DNA of 64,000 bases from an uncultured Alphaproteobacteria bacterium (GTDB lineage: Bacteria > Pseudomonadota > Alphaproteobacteria > HIMB59): NCBI GenBank assembly GCA_902613845.1, contig CACMIW010000001.1, forward strand, positions 186,001-250,000. Reading direction: 5' to 3'. The position numbers and the translations under genes were made by a program. Positions 47,715 through 56,082 of this stretch are shown one piece after another. The notes under the pieces were generated by a model. It did not search any database. It was not told the DNA's origin and saw nothing but the letters and a program-made list of their open reading frames with translations. Each line of letters begins with the position of its first letter. Position 1 is the first letter of the stretch.

Positions 47715-49169
47715 ATGTATTTAGGTATTGATCTTGGTACTTCTTCGATGAAGTGTTTGCTACTTGGAGAAGAACAAGAAATTTTGTTGAGTGTCAATAG
47801 TGAAGATATACCATTGTCCACTCCTCAAAATGGGTGGTCAGAACAAGATCCATCATTTTGGATAAAAGCATTAGACCAGTGTATTAAACAAATTGTTTTA
47901 AAATTTGATTTATCGCAGATCAAAGCTGTATCTTTTTCCGGACACATGCATGGTGCAACTTGTATTGATAAAAATCATAAGGTCATAAGGCCTTGTATAC
48001 TATGGAATGATACACGTAGTTTTAGGCAGTGCAGTCAAATTATGGCTGACGAGACTGTTATGGATATAGCTGGAAATATAGCAATGCCTGGTTTTACATC
48101 ACCAAAAATCTTATGGATGAAAGAACACGAAAGTGAAAATTTTAATTCAATTGCAAAGGTTTTATTGCCGAAAGACTATTTAAGGTTTTATTTAACAGGA
48201 GAGTTTTTTAGTGATTTGTCAGACGCAGCAGGCACTTATTGGTTAGATGTAAAAAATAGAACTTGGTCTAATAAACTTTTAGATATCGGCTCAATGGATA
48301 TCTCGCAAATGCCTAAAATTTGTGAGGGGACAGATCAAACAGGTTTAATAAAAAAAGAGATTGCAGAAAAATATGGTTTTAATAACTCTTGCAAAGTTTT
48401 TGGTGGAGCAGGAGATAATGCTGCTGCCGCTGTTGGATTAGGGCTTTACCAAGAGGGAAATGCTTCATTATCTTTGGGTACTTCTGGTGTAATTTTTGGC
48501 TCAACAAAAAATTTTTTAAAAAATTATGATGATGCGATACATTCCTTTTGCCACTGCTTACCAGAAACATGGCATCTCATGTCAGTGATGCTCTCTTGTA
48601 CATCAAATGTTAATTGGTTTATAAATAATTTTAATTCATCAATTGATGAGATTAATAAAGTGTTAAGTTCTGTTTTAAATAATTTTTCTGATATAAATAG
48701 ATACCCTTATTATCTTCCTTATCTCACTGGTGAGAGAACCCCAATTAATGACCCTCATATAAGAGCAAGTTTTCACGAAATGGGTATTGACACTAATCGA
48801 GATACATTAATCTATAGTTTAATAGAAGGTATTTCTTTTGGTTTGTATGATAATTATTCTTCCTTAGTTAAGACAGGTATAAAGTTAGATAACATCTTTG
48901 TAATAGGAGGTGGTTCTAAAAATGAGAGCTGGATACAAATACTTGCTTCATTGATGGAGAGAGATTTATCTATAACGGATGCTTCAGATACAATGGCTGC
49001 TTTTGGGGCTGCTAGAATAGCATTTCTTGGTTACAATAATTTAAAACCAAGTGAAGCCCTTAGTCTTCCAAGAGTCAAAAAAATTATAGGTAAGAATGAA
49101 ATTCAAACGGATATTTTAAAAGACAGATTTTTAAGGTGGAAAAGCTTTTATTTAGGAAAAAATGTCTAG
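47715..49169 (+). CDS. xylB: Xylulokinase (FGGY family)
   Basis: A 484-residue FGGY kinase. It starts YLGIDLGTSSMKCLLL (phosphate 1 loop). It has SFSGHMHGATCID and CILWNDTR, both xylulokinase hallmarks. GAGDNAAAAVGLG carries the catalytic Asp, and IFVIGGGSKNESWIQILASLM is the adenosine motif. It makes D-xylulose 5-phosphate. With the D-lyxose isomerase-like gene nearby, lyxose to xylulose to xylulose 5-phosphate is a coherent two-step route. It overlaps the P-loop kinase gene downstream by eight bases. Confidence 0.92.
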   Translation: MYLGIDLGTSSMKCLLLGEEQEILLSVNSEDIPLSTPQNGWSEQDPSFWIKALDQCIKQIVLKFDLSQIKAVSFSGHMHGATCIDKNHKVIRPCILWNDTRSFRQCSQIMADETVMDIAGNIAMPGFTSPKILWMKEHESENFNSIAKVLLPKDYLRFYLTGEFFSDLSDAAGTYWLDVKNRTWSNKLLDIGSMDISQMPKICEGTDQTGLIKKEIAEKYGFNNSCKVFGGAGDNAAAAVGLGLYQEGNASLSLGTSGVIFGSTKNFLKNYDDAIHSFCHCLPETWHLMSVMLSCTSNVNWFINNFNSSIDEINKVLSSVLNNFSDINRYPYYLPYLTGERTPINDPHIRASFHEMGIDTNRDTLIYSLIEGISFGLYDNYSSLVKTGIKLDNIFVIGGGSKNESWIQILASLMERDLSITDASDTMAAFGAARIAFLGYNNLKPSEALSLPRVKKIIGKNEIQTDILKDRFLRWKSFYLGKNV

Positions 49170-49800
49170 TAACCAAAGAATAGAATTCCCTGAATTAGTA
49201 AAAAAAATATTAGAAAATGTTATTAAAATTAATCAAAGTCGTTATTTTATTGCAATTTCAGGAGCACCAGCATCTGGAAAAAGCACAATATCTGAAAAAT
49301 TAAAGTCTGAACTAATATCAAATAACCACACATCAAGTGTTCTTCAAATGGATGGTTTCCATCTAGATAATAATATCCTTGAGACAAAAAAATTGATTGA
49401 GAGAAAAGGGGCACCAGAAACATTTGATGTACTAGGTTTATTAAATTGTTTATTAAGATTAAAAAACGAGGGTGAAGTAATTGTCCCTATCTTTGATAGA
49501 TCATTAGAACTATCAAGATCATCTGCATTAGTCATATCTGAGAATACAAAAATTATAATAGTAGAGGGTAATTATTTATTGCTTGATCAAGAACCTTGGA
49601 GAAAAATTCATAATTTTTTTGATACAACTATAATGATTGATTGTGATAAAGATATTTTAGAAAAAAGATTAATTGAAAGATGGGAGAGTTATGGGCTATC
49701 TAATGATCAAATTAAAAATAAAGTTTACAAAAATGATCTTCCAAATGGATTAAATGTTATTAGTAAAAGTATTTCTGCTAAATTTAATTTAATAAATTAA
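49162..49800 (+). CDS. P-loop nucleoside/sugar kinase, YggC/FrcK type
   Basis: A 212-residue kinase of the uridine kinase/pantothenate kinase fold. The Walker A loop is SGAPASGKSTISEKL (33-47). MDGFHLDNNILE, RKGAPETFDVLGLL, VPIFDRSLE and IIIVEGNYLLLDQEPW are typical of the YggC group. In rhizobia a kinase of this kind (FrcK) belongs to the frcBCA fructose locus. Here it lies at the 3' end of frcA in the opposite direction, with the stop codons overlapping in TTAA, so a link to FrcBCA cargo is suggestive. Substrate is not established. Confidence 0.82.
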   Translation: MSSNQRIEFPELVKKILENVIKINQSRYFIAISGAPASGKSTISEKLKSELISNNHTSSVLQMDGFHLDNNILETKKLIERKGAPETFDVLGLLNCLLRLKNEGEVIVPIFDRSLELSRSSALVISENTKIIIVEGNYLLLDQEPWRKIHNFFDTTIMIDCDKDILEKRLIERWESYGLSNDQIKNKVYKNDLPNGLNVISKSISAKFNLIN

Positions 49801-50561
49801 TCTTGAGGTGGTTGCTTAGCACCTGTCATATATGCGACAGCATCAGACATTTCATGTTTCTTAGGGTCAATTACACATAATCGGGTTCCAAGTCTATGAA
49901 TATGTATTCTATCAGCTACTTCAAAAACATGAGGCATATTATGTGAAATTAATATGATGGGTATTCCTCTAGACCTCACCTCTCCGATTAATTCTAAAAC
50001 TCTTCTACTTTCTTTGACACCGAGAGCGGCAGTAGGCTCATCCATAATAACGACTTTAGTTCCAAATGATGTTGCTCTTGCAACTGCAACACCTTGGCGT
50101 TGACCTCCAGACAATGTTTCAACTAATTGATTTATATTTTGTATGGTTAATAGACCAAGATCAGACAGTCGTTTTCTAGCTTCATCTGCCATTGCTTTTT
50201 TATCTAAAAATTTTAAAAAACTACCCATAAAGCCTTTTTGTCTAATTTCTCTACCTAAAAACATATTATCAGTGATTGATAAAGCAGGTGAAAGTGCAAG
50301 GTTCTGATAAACAGTTTCGATACCTAATTTTCTTGCTTCTATGGGTGATGTAAAAGTAACTTTATTTCCATCAAGCAATATTTCACCACTGTCAGGTATA
50401 ACAGCACCACATAACACCTTAATTAGTGTAGATTTTCCAGCACCATTGTCTCCAATTACTCCCAAAACCTCACCTGGATAAAGCTCCAAATCAGCACTAT
50501 CAAGTGCAACAACTTTACCGTATTTTTTTGATAACTTCTTTGCTACTAGCACTGGCTGCAT
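49797..50561 (-). CDS. frcA: Sugar ABC transporter ATP-binding protein, FrcA type
   Basis: A 254-residue single-domain ATPase when started at the ATG at 50561, which overlaps the frcC stop as TAATG. A longer frame to 50639 would run deep into frcC and is unlikely. Motifs: Walker A GDNGAGKSTLIK, ETVYQNLALSPALSI, signature TLSGGQRQGVAVARA, Walker B VVIMDEPTAALG, H-loop ISHNM. ETVYQNLALSPALSITDNMFLGREIR and TIQNINQ match rhizobial FrcA almost word for word. It powers import with FrcC and FrcB. Confidence 0.92.
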   Translation of the reverse strand: MQPVLVAKKLSKKYGKVVALDSADLELYPGEVLGVIGDNGAGKSTLIKVLCGAVIPDSGEILLDGNKVTFTSPIEARKLGIETVYQNLALSPALSITDNMFLGREIRQKGFMGSFLKFLDKKAMADEARKRLSDLGLLTIQNINQLVETLSGGQRQGVAVARATSFGTKVVIMDEPTAALGVKESRRVLELIGEVRSRGIPIILISHNMPHVFEVADRIHIHRLGTRLCVIDPKKHEMSDAVAYMTGAKQPPQD

Positions 50562-51655
50562 TACGCTGAGACCTTTCTTATCCATTGATCTATTCCTACC
50601 GCCACTATAATAAGACAACCTAAAGCAAATCTTTGCCACAATACATCAAGACCTGCTATGGACAGACCTGAGCTAAATACTCCCACAATCAAAGCCCCAA
50701 ATAAAGAACCAATTATAGTGCCCCTTCCACCAAAAAGAGAAGTTCCACCTATCACAACAGCTGTAATGGAGTCTAAGTTACCTTCATAAAAAGATGTTGG
50801 AGACACTGAACCAACTCTACCTATGGAAACCCATGCTCCAATCGCAACAACAAGCCCAGCAACAGCATAAATTGAAACTAACATCCTGTCAGTTCTAATA
50901 CCCGATAACTCAGCAGCCTCCTTATCATCGCCAATTGCGTAAACATGTCTCCCCCAAGCAGTTTTATTGAGTAAAAACCATAGAAAAACAAAAATACCAA
51001 TCATGAGGAACGCACCGTAAGTGAATACAAAACCTCCAAGATTAATTCTTTCACCCCAAAAGTGTAGAAGAGGAGCATTTACCTCAATATCAGAGCTTCT
51101 GATAGATTGAGATCCAGTAAAGAAAATTACTAGTGCAAAAAATATATTCCAAGTTCCTAAAGTAACTATGAACGGAGGTAATCTTAAGCGGGTTACCAGT
51201 AACCCATTGAAAGCACCTGTTGCAATACCAGAGATAAACCCTACTGCTATTGCTGGGAGGGTTGGAACTCCCATTTCAACAGAAAGCTTACCCATGAACA
51301 CTGATGCTAACACCATCATTGCCGCAACACTTAAATCAATTCCAGCAGTTAATATTATTAGAGTCTGAGCTGCTGCAAGAATACCGACAATTGTAACTTG
51401 TTGTACAATCAGAGATAAATTAAAAGCAGAGAAAAATTTTCCTCCAGCTATGAAACCAAATGCAATAACGCTTAATATTAAAATAATAACAGGAACTATT
51501 GTTGGATTACCGTGAAGAAAATGTTGAATTTTTTTTAATGTAGTTTGTTCACCTAAATCAAAAGAGTGATGATCTTGATCTTTTTCACCTATATCAGTTG
51601 TGAATTTAGGTTGATCTTTTAGATCTTTAGAAATGTCGTCAGAAACTTTATTCAT
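50561..51655 (-). CDS. frcC: Sugar ABC transporter permease, FrcC type
   Basis: A 364-residue membrane protein with about ten transmembrane helices after a charged 45-residue cytoplasmic head. AGIDLSVAAMMVLASV, RLPPFIVTLGTWNIFFAL, AIGDDKEAAELSGIRTDRML (the EAA-like ATPase contact) and GGTSLFGGRGTIIGSLFGAL are the hallmarks of RbsC/FrcC permeases. It lies between frcB and frcA in the order of the rhizobial fructose transporter. Confidence 0.93.
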   Translation of the reverse strand: MNKVSDDISKDLKDQPKFTTDIGEKDQDHHSFDLGEQTTLKKIQHFLHGNPTIVPVIILILSVIAFGFIAGGKFFSAFNLSLIVQQVTIVGILAAAQTLIILTAGIDLSVAAMMVLASVFMGKLSVEMGVPTLPAIAVGFISGIATGAFNGLLVTRLRLPPFIVTLGTWNIFFALVIFFTGSQSIRSSDIEVNAPLLHFWGERINLGGFVFTYGAFLMIGIFVFLWFLLNKTAWGRHVYAIGDDKEAAELSGIRTDRMLVSIYAVAGLVVAIGAWVSIGRVGSVSPTSFYEGNLDSITAVVIGGTSLFGGRGTIIGSLFGALIVGVFSSGLSIAGLDVLWQRFALGCLIIVAVGIDQWIRKVSA

Positions 51656-51672
51656 TTAAAAAATATCATGAC

Positions 51673-51698
51673 TTCAGGGCAGAATAATCTGCCCTGAA
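51673..51698 (-). terminator. Hairpin between frcB and frcC
   Basis: TTCAGGGCAG and CTGCCCTGAA form a perfect ten-base stem around a six-base loop in the frcB-frcC spacer. No long T run follows immediately, so it may act as a partial terminator or as a 3' stabiliser that raises the amount of the binding protein relative to the membrane subunits. Confidence 0.7.
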
Positions 51699-51714
51699 TA
51701 ATAAAATTATTGGA

Positions 51715-52749
51715 TTAACCCCAACATCTATCCATACCTTCTTTGACACTAATTGATGGAACTCCGCTAGCAGCATCATCTGTAACTAAGTTCACACCAG
51801 TGTTAAAGAAGTCAAGACCTGGAGTATTTTCAGGCTTTGAACCATCTTCAGCCCAAGCTTTAATTGCCTCAACACCAAGTGAAGCCATTAATAGTGGGTA
51901 TTGCTGAGATGTAGCACCTATAATTCCTCTTTCAACGTCAGCTACACCTGGGCAACCTCCGTCAACTGAAGCAATAAGAACGCTACCATCATCTTTTCCA
52001 ACTGCTTTTAATGCCTCATAAGCACCAACAGCTGCTGGCTCATTAATAGTGTACACAACGTTTATGTCTGGGTCTTTTTGTAGACATTTTTCCATTGCAG
52101 TTCTTCCACCTTCTTCGTTACCGTTTGTAACTTCATTACAGATAATTCTTGGATCATCTTCATCTCCCCATCTGGAAACATCTTTTACATCGATTCCAAA
52201 TCCAGTTAAGAAACCTTGATCTCTAAGAACACCAACAGAAGGTTGACTCTCGTTAAGGTCTAACATTGCAATTTTGGCATTAGCAGCATCTGCCCCTAAC
52301 TTTGCAGCAACCCATGCTCCACCTAATTCACCTGCCTTGAAGTTATCAGTTGCAAAAGTAGAGTCTGCAGCTGTAATTGGCTCTAGTGGTGTGTCAAGAG
52401 CAATGACTAGTAAACCATTGTCTTGAGCATTTTTTAATGGAGTAACAATAGCTTTTGTGTCAGATGCAGCAATTAAAATACCTTTTGCACCTGAAGCAAT
52501 ACAAGTCTCAATAGCTCTTACTTGAGTCTCATGGTCACCATCAACTTTACCCGCAAAGAATGATAATTTGACACCTAATTCATTAGCTCTCGCTTCTGCT
52601 CCCTCTTTCATTTTAACGAAGAAAGGATTGATGTCTGTTTTTGTAATTAAGCAAGCTTCAACAGCATGACTTCCTGCTTTTGCTGGCATAGTAGCAAAAG
52701 TAAAAGCGACAGCCATAAGTGAAGCTAGAACTAGAGATAATTTTCTCAT
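51715..52749 (-). CDS. frcB: Periplasmic sugar-binding protein, FrcB type
   Basis: A 344-residue type I periplasmic binding protein with a signal peptide (about 1-25, cut near AKA). [95 protein letters not shown] and the terminal CWG match rhizobial FrcB, which binds fructose, mannose and ribose. The gene is the fifth in an operon whose enzymes do not look fructose-specific, so the actual ligand may differ. An AGGAGG site at about 52757-52762 suggests strong translation. Confidence 0.9.
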   Translation of the reverse strand: MRKLSLVLASLMAVAFTFATMPAKAGSHAVEACLITKTDINPFFVKMKEGAEARANELGVKLSFFAGKVDGDHETQVRAIETCIASGAKGILIAASDTKAIVTPLKNAQDNGLLVIALDTPLEPITAADSTFATDNFKAGELGGAWVAAKLGADAANAKIAMLDLNESQPSVGVLRDQGFLTGFGIDVKDVSRWGDEDDPRIICNEVTNGNEEGGRTAMEKCLQKDPDINVVYTINEPAAVGAYEALKAVGKDDGSVLIASVDGGCPGVADVERGIIGATSQQYPLLMASLGVEAIKAWAEDGSKPENTPGLDFFNTGVNLVTDDAASGVPSISVKEGMDRCWG

Positions 52750-52772
52750 AGTTATTTCCTCCTATATATAGT

Positions 52773-52798
52773 CATGTTCACAATATCCTATTGTCATG
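52773..52798. promoter_or_regulatory. Dyad in the spacer before frcB
   Basis: ACAATA (52780-52785) and TATTGT (52789-52794) form a perfect six-base inverted repeat around TCC, with CATG outside each arm. It sits about 30 bases upstream of frcB, in the only sizeable spacer of the operon. It could be an internal operator or part of an extra promoter; TTGACA is present on the minus strand just upstream. Seen by eye only. Confidence 0.35.
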
Positions 52799-52825
52799 TC
52801 AACTTGCTAGTTAAATTTTAATTTT

Positions 52826-54301
52826 TTAGTCTTGATTTTTCACGAAATGTTTATCAACTATTTCTTTCCAGGAATTAAATGAATTTCTTATAGTATCATC
52901 GTTGTTAGGAGTAATTTTAGAGTTTTTCACCTTAAAATCCTTTAAATCACTTGTATTTTTTAAATTATGATAATATTGCATTCCAAAAAGTAACGCACCA
53001 TAAGATGACATATCCTCCATTTCAGGAATATTTAACTCAATTTCTAAAAGGTTACTAATAAGTTGAAGGAAAAACTTATTTTTAACCATACCTCCATCAA
53101 CAGATAAGTTTTTTAAATTAAGATTTCTTGATTTTTTCATAAACTCTAAATACACAACCATTTGATAAACAACAGACTCTAGTCCAGCTCTAACTAAATG
53201 ATTGGTATTTGTAGAAGCACTTATTCCAAAGAATGCAGCCCTTGCGTCGGATATCCAAAATGGAGGACCTAGACCTGAAAATGCAGGTATTAAATAGACC
53301 CCATTATTATCTTTTTCTTTTTTTGATAAGACTTCACTATCTTCAGCCTTATTAATCAATTTTAAATTGTTTTTAAGCCATGAAATTGTTCCTCCAGCAA
53401 ATGAGTTTAGGCATTCTAATGCGTAGATATTCCCTTTATCATTTGTGAAAGCCAGGGAGGTTAGTGAATTTTCATCGATAATCATTTCATGGCCAATATT
53501 TGTTTGAATGTTAAAACCAGTTCCTGTCGTGATTTTAGTATCACCTTTATCAAAACAAAAATTTGCAAAAAATGAAGCTTGTGCGTCACCAGCAACTCCA
53601 ATTATAGGTATTGACTTTTCAAATGCTTTATTAAAATCACTCTCTCCAAAAATATTTGAACTATTGAGTATTTTTGGGAGTTTAAGATTATTGCCATCAA
53701 AAATATTTAATAAATTTTGATCCCAAGAATTTTCTAAACAATTAAATAATAAGGTTCTTGATGCATTTGTAGTATCAGTCACATAAGAATTTAGGTTTGT
53801 AAGTCTATAAATGAGATATGTTTCGATTGTTCCAAATAAGATATCTCCATTGTCGATTTTCGATTTAACTTCTGATTTGTTCTCATAAACCCATTTTAAT
53901 TTACTGCCAGAAAAAAAAGTATTTGGTTTAAGGCCAGTTTTATCAACAATTTCTTTATTTTTTGATTTATTGTTTAGAATATCTTCACAAATTTTTTGAC
54001 CTCTAGTGCACTGCCAAACAACTGCATTATGAATTGGCTTTCCATCTTTTTTATTAAAAAGTGTAAATGTTTCTCTTTGGTTAGTAAGACTTATGAATTT
54101 AGGATTTGATTTAATTTCTGATGCTTTTTTAACTAACTCTAATAAGTTTTGATAAATTTCCTCTAAATCGTGTTCAATATAACCCTCATCTGTGATTATT
54201 TGCCGGTGTTCCTTTTGAAATCTTTTTACGATCTCTAATTTTTCGTTAAAAACAATAACTGTCGTAGATGACGTACTTGAGTCAATAGTTATATAACTCA
54301 T
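52826..54301 (-). CDS. GlpK-like FGGY carbohydrate kinase, candidate D-apulose kinase
   Basis: A 491-residue FGGY kinase closest in pattern to glycerol kinase: GYIEHD, SLTNQRETFTLF, VVWQCTRGQK, FGTIETYLIYRLT, VTDTTNASRTLLFN and GVAGDAQASFF with the catalytic Asp. Two positions that contact glycerol in GlpK differ: the Tyr of YFSG is Phe here (NTFFSGSKLKW), and the Phe after GTG-Cys is replaced in GTGFNIQTN. A substrate other than glycerol is therefore likely. It overlaps the transketolase C subunit by four bases and belongs to the isomerase/transketolase/FrcBCA operon, which fits an apulose kinase. Confidence 0.8.
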   Translation of the reverse strand: MSYITIDSSTSSTTVIVFNEKLEIVKRFQKEHRQIITDEGYIEHDLEEIYQNLLELVKKASEIKSNPKFISLTNQRETFTLFNKKDGKPIHNAVVWQCTRGQKICEDILNNKSKNKEIVDKTGLKPNTFFSGSKLKWVYENKSEVKSKIDNGDILFGTIETYLIYRLTNLNSYVTDTTNASRTLLFNCLENSWDQNLLNIFDGNNLKLPKILNSSNIFGESDFNKAFEKSIPIIGVAGDAQASFFANFCFDKGDTKITTGTGFNIQTNIGHEMIIDENSLTSLAFTNDKGNIYALECLNSFAGGTISWLKNNLKLINKAEDSEVLSKKEKDNNGVYLIPAFSGLGPPFWISDARAAFFGISASTNTNHLVRAGLESVVYQMVVYLEFMKKSRNLNLKNLSVDGGMVKNKFFLQLISNLLEIELNIPEMEDMSSYGALLFGMQYYHNLKNTSDLKDFKVKNSKITPNNDDTIRNSFNSWKEIVDKHFVKNQD

Positions 54302-55239
54302 TTGTTAAGTAAGTCTTTTGATATTTCAGCTATCTTTTCCGGACTCATATTATAGTGATCTAATACATCAGCTTGAGATCCATTAATCATATATTCGTCA
54401 GGTATGCCAAGTATTTTGAGTTTTACATTTATATTATTTTGAGCAATCAGGCTCGCACAACATTCACCAAGTCCTCCAAATATACTATGTTCTTCGACTG
54501 TTAAGATTACTTTTGAGTTTTTAGAAAATTCTATAAATGTTTTTTTATCAAAGGGCTTTATTGTATGCATGCTGATAATTGAACAATGAATATTACTTTC
54601 TTTTAGAATTTCACTAGCTAAGTATGCTCGTTGCAATGTTTCACCAGTTGCTACAATTGTTAAATCCTCTCCTTTTTTTACCACAATAGATTTTCCAATT
54701 TTAAATTCTGTACCTGGAGGATGAATATCCATCATTGGTTTTTTCCCATACCTAATGTAAAGAGGATGATTATATGAAATAGATTGTTTGATAGCTTGTG
54801 ATGCTTCAAAGTTATCCGCAGGTGCAACTATTGTCATATTATTAATTGCTCTCAATGTAGCAAAATCATGTATCGAGTGATGCGTTGATCCTAGCTGACC
54901 ATAACTAATGCCTGCACTAATTCCTATCAACGAGACATTGCGATCAGAATAAGCAACATCATTCTTAATCTGTTCTAAAGATCTTGCAGTTAAAAAACTT
55001 GCAGGGGAGACACCAAATACAATCTTTCCTCCTGTAGCTAAGCCTGATGAAACCCCGACTAAATTCTGTTCTGCGATACCTACTTCTATAATTTGATCAG
55101 GTAATTCTTTACCGAACGGAACTAATTTACCCGAACCTCTTGAGTCACTCGTTACAACAATAATATCTTTATTTTTTTTTGCCTCAGATATTAATGTCTC
55201 AGAAAAGATTTCTAGATTTGGTTTACCAATTTTATTCAT
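54298..55239 (-). CDS. Split transketolase, C-terminal subunit (candidate AptB)
   Basis: A 313-residue protein containing the pyrimidine-binding and C-terminal domains of a transketolase. DQIIEVGIAEQNLVGVSSGLA carries the Glu that activates thiamine diphosphate, STHHSIHDFATLRAINNMTIVAPAD and LYIRYGKKP are family motifs, and the tail domain has LTIVATGETLQRAYLAS and VLTVEEHSIFGGLG. It pairs with the N-terminal subunit encoded just upstream (eight-base overlap). Two-gene transketolases occur in apiose, sulfoquinovose and some pentose pathways. Confidence 0.88.
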   Translation of the reverse strand: MNKIGKPNLEIFSETLISEAKKNKDIIVVTSDSRGSGKLVPFGKELPDQIIEVGIAEQNLVGVSSGLATGGKIVFGVSPASFLTARSLEQIKNDVAYSDRNVSLIGISAGISYGQLGSTHHSIHDFATLRAINNMTIVAPADNFEASQAIKQSISYNHPLYIRYGKKPMMDIHPPGTEFKIGKSIVVKKGEDLTIVATGETLQRAYLASEILKESNIHCSIISMHTIKPFDKKTFIEFSKNSKVILTVEEHSIFGGLGECCASLIAQNNINVKLKILGIPDEYMINGSQADVLDHYNMSPEKIAEISKDLLNK

Positions 55240-56059
55240 ATGAATTTAGTTTCTCATTTAGCTCTGAGATTGCCCTCCTATATTCATCCTCGCTTGGCAC
55301 TTTATGATGCCAATTGATTTGATTTTCTATAAAACTTACACCGGACCCTTTAGTAGTTTTTGCAATTATGACAGTAGGCTTATTTTTTTGAATAGGTATT
55401 TCTTTAAAAACATTTAATAATTCAGAGATATTATTTCCATTTGTTGAAATACTTTCAAAACCAAAAGCTTCGAATTTTTTATCAATCGGCTCTATTGGGT
55501 TAACTTCTTCTGTTTTTCCTGTAATTTGCAAATCATTCCTATCAATAATTACGATTAAATTATCCAAATGATATTTAGAAGCAGTAGTACAAGCTTCCCA
55601 CACCGAACCCTCTGATAGCTCTCCATCGCCCAATAAAGAAAAAACTTTATTTGTTTTTTGATCTATTTTTTTAGATAGCGCTAAACCTACAGCAACTGAA
55701 AGGCCATGTCCTAAAGCGCCGGTGTTATGCTCAATTCCCAAAATTTTTCTAGTGGGATGTCCAATAAAATGAGAGTTAAAATGATTGAGTTTTTCAAGAT
55801 CTTTTCTTGAAAAAAAACCTTGATCACAAAGAACGGTGTAAAGAGCCTCAACTGAATGACCTTTACTATGGATATAATGGTTTCGGTCTTTTTCGTTAAA
55901 GTTTTTAGGATTTATATCTAAGACTCTATTATATAAGACATTCAAAATGTCGATACATGATAAACTCCCACCAGTGTGACCAGCGCCAGATTTATAAATA
56001 ATATCTAATATGGTCTTCCTGTATTCTAAAGATTTTATTTTAAGTTGATTTAAGTCCAT
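55232..56059 (-). CDS. Split transketolase, N-terminal ThDP-binding subunit (candidate AptA)
   Basis: A 275-residue protein with the diphosphate-binding domain of a transketolase. GAGHTGGSLSCIDILNVLY holds the first His, RNHYIHSKGHSVEALY the second, and TGALGHGLSVAVGLALS follows. SLLGDGELSEGSVWEA through IDRNDLQITG is the GDG-N ThDP/Mg motif. It makes up the full enzyme with the next gene. Its length matches the A subunits of two-component transketolases. It lies 23 bases after the isomerase gene. Confidence 0.88.
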   Translation of the reverse strand: MDLNQLKIKSLEYRKTILDIIYKSGAGHTGGSLSCIDILNVLYNRVLDINPKNFNEKDRNHYIHSKGHSVEALYTVLCDQGFFSRKDLEKLNHFNSHFIGHPTRKILGIEHNTGALGHGLSVAVGLALSKKIDQKTNKVFSLLGDGELSEGSVWEACTTASKYHLDNLIVIIDRNDLQITGKTEEVNPIEPIDKKFEAFGFESISTNGNNISELLNVFKEIPIQKNKPTVIIAKTTKGSGVSFIENQINWHHKVPSEDEYRRAISELNEKLNSYE

Positions 56060-56082
56060 TATTTATTGAATAGTAAATAGTT

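Noticed and set aside
54298-56059. Split transketolase as a frameshifted single gene
   Set aside because: The two halves overlap by eight bases, each has its own start, and the cut falls at the domain boundary used by natural two-subunit transketolases.
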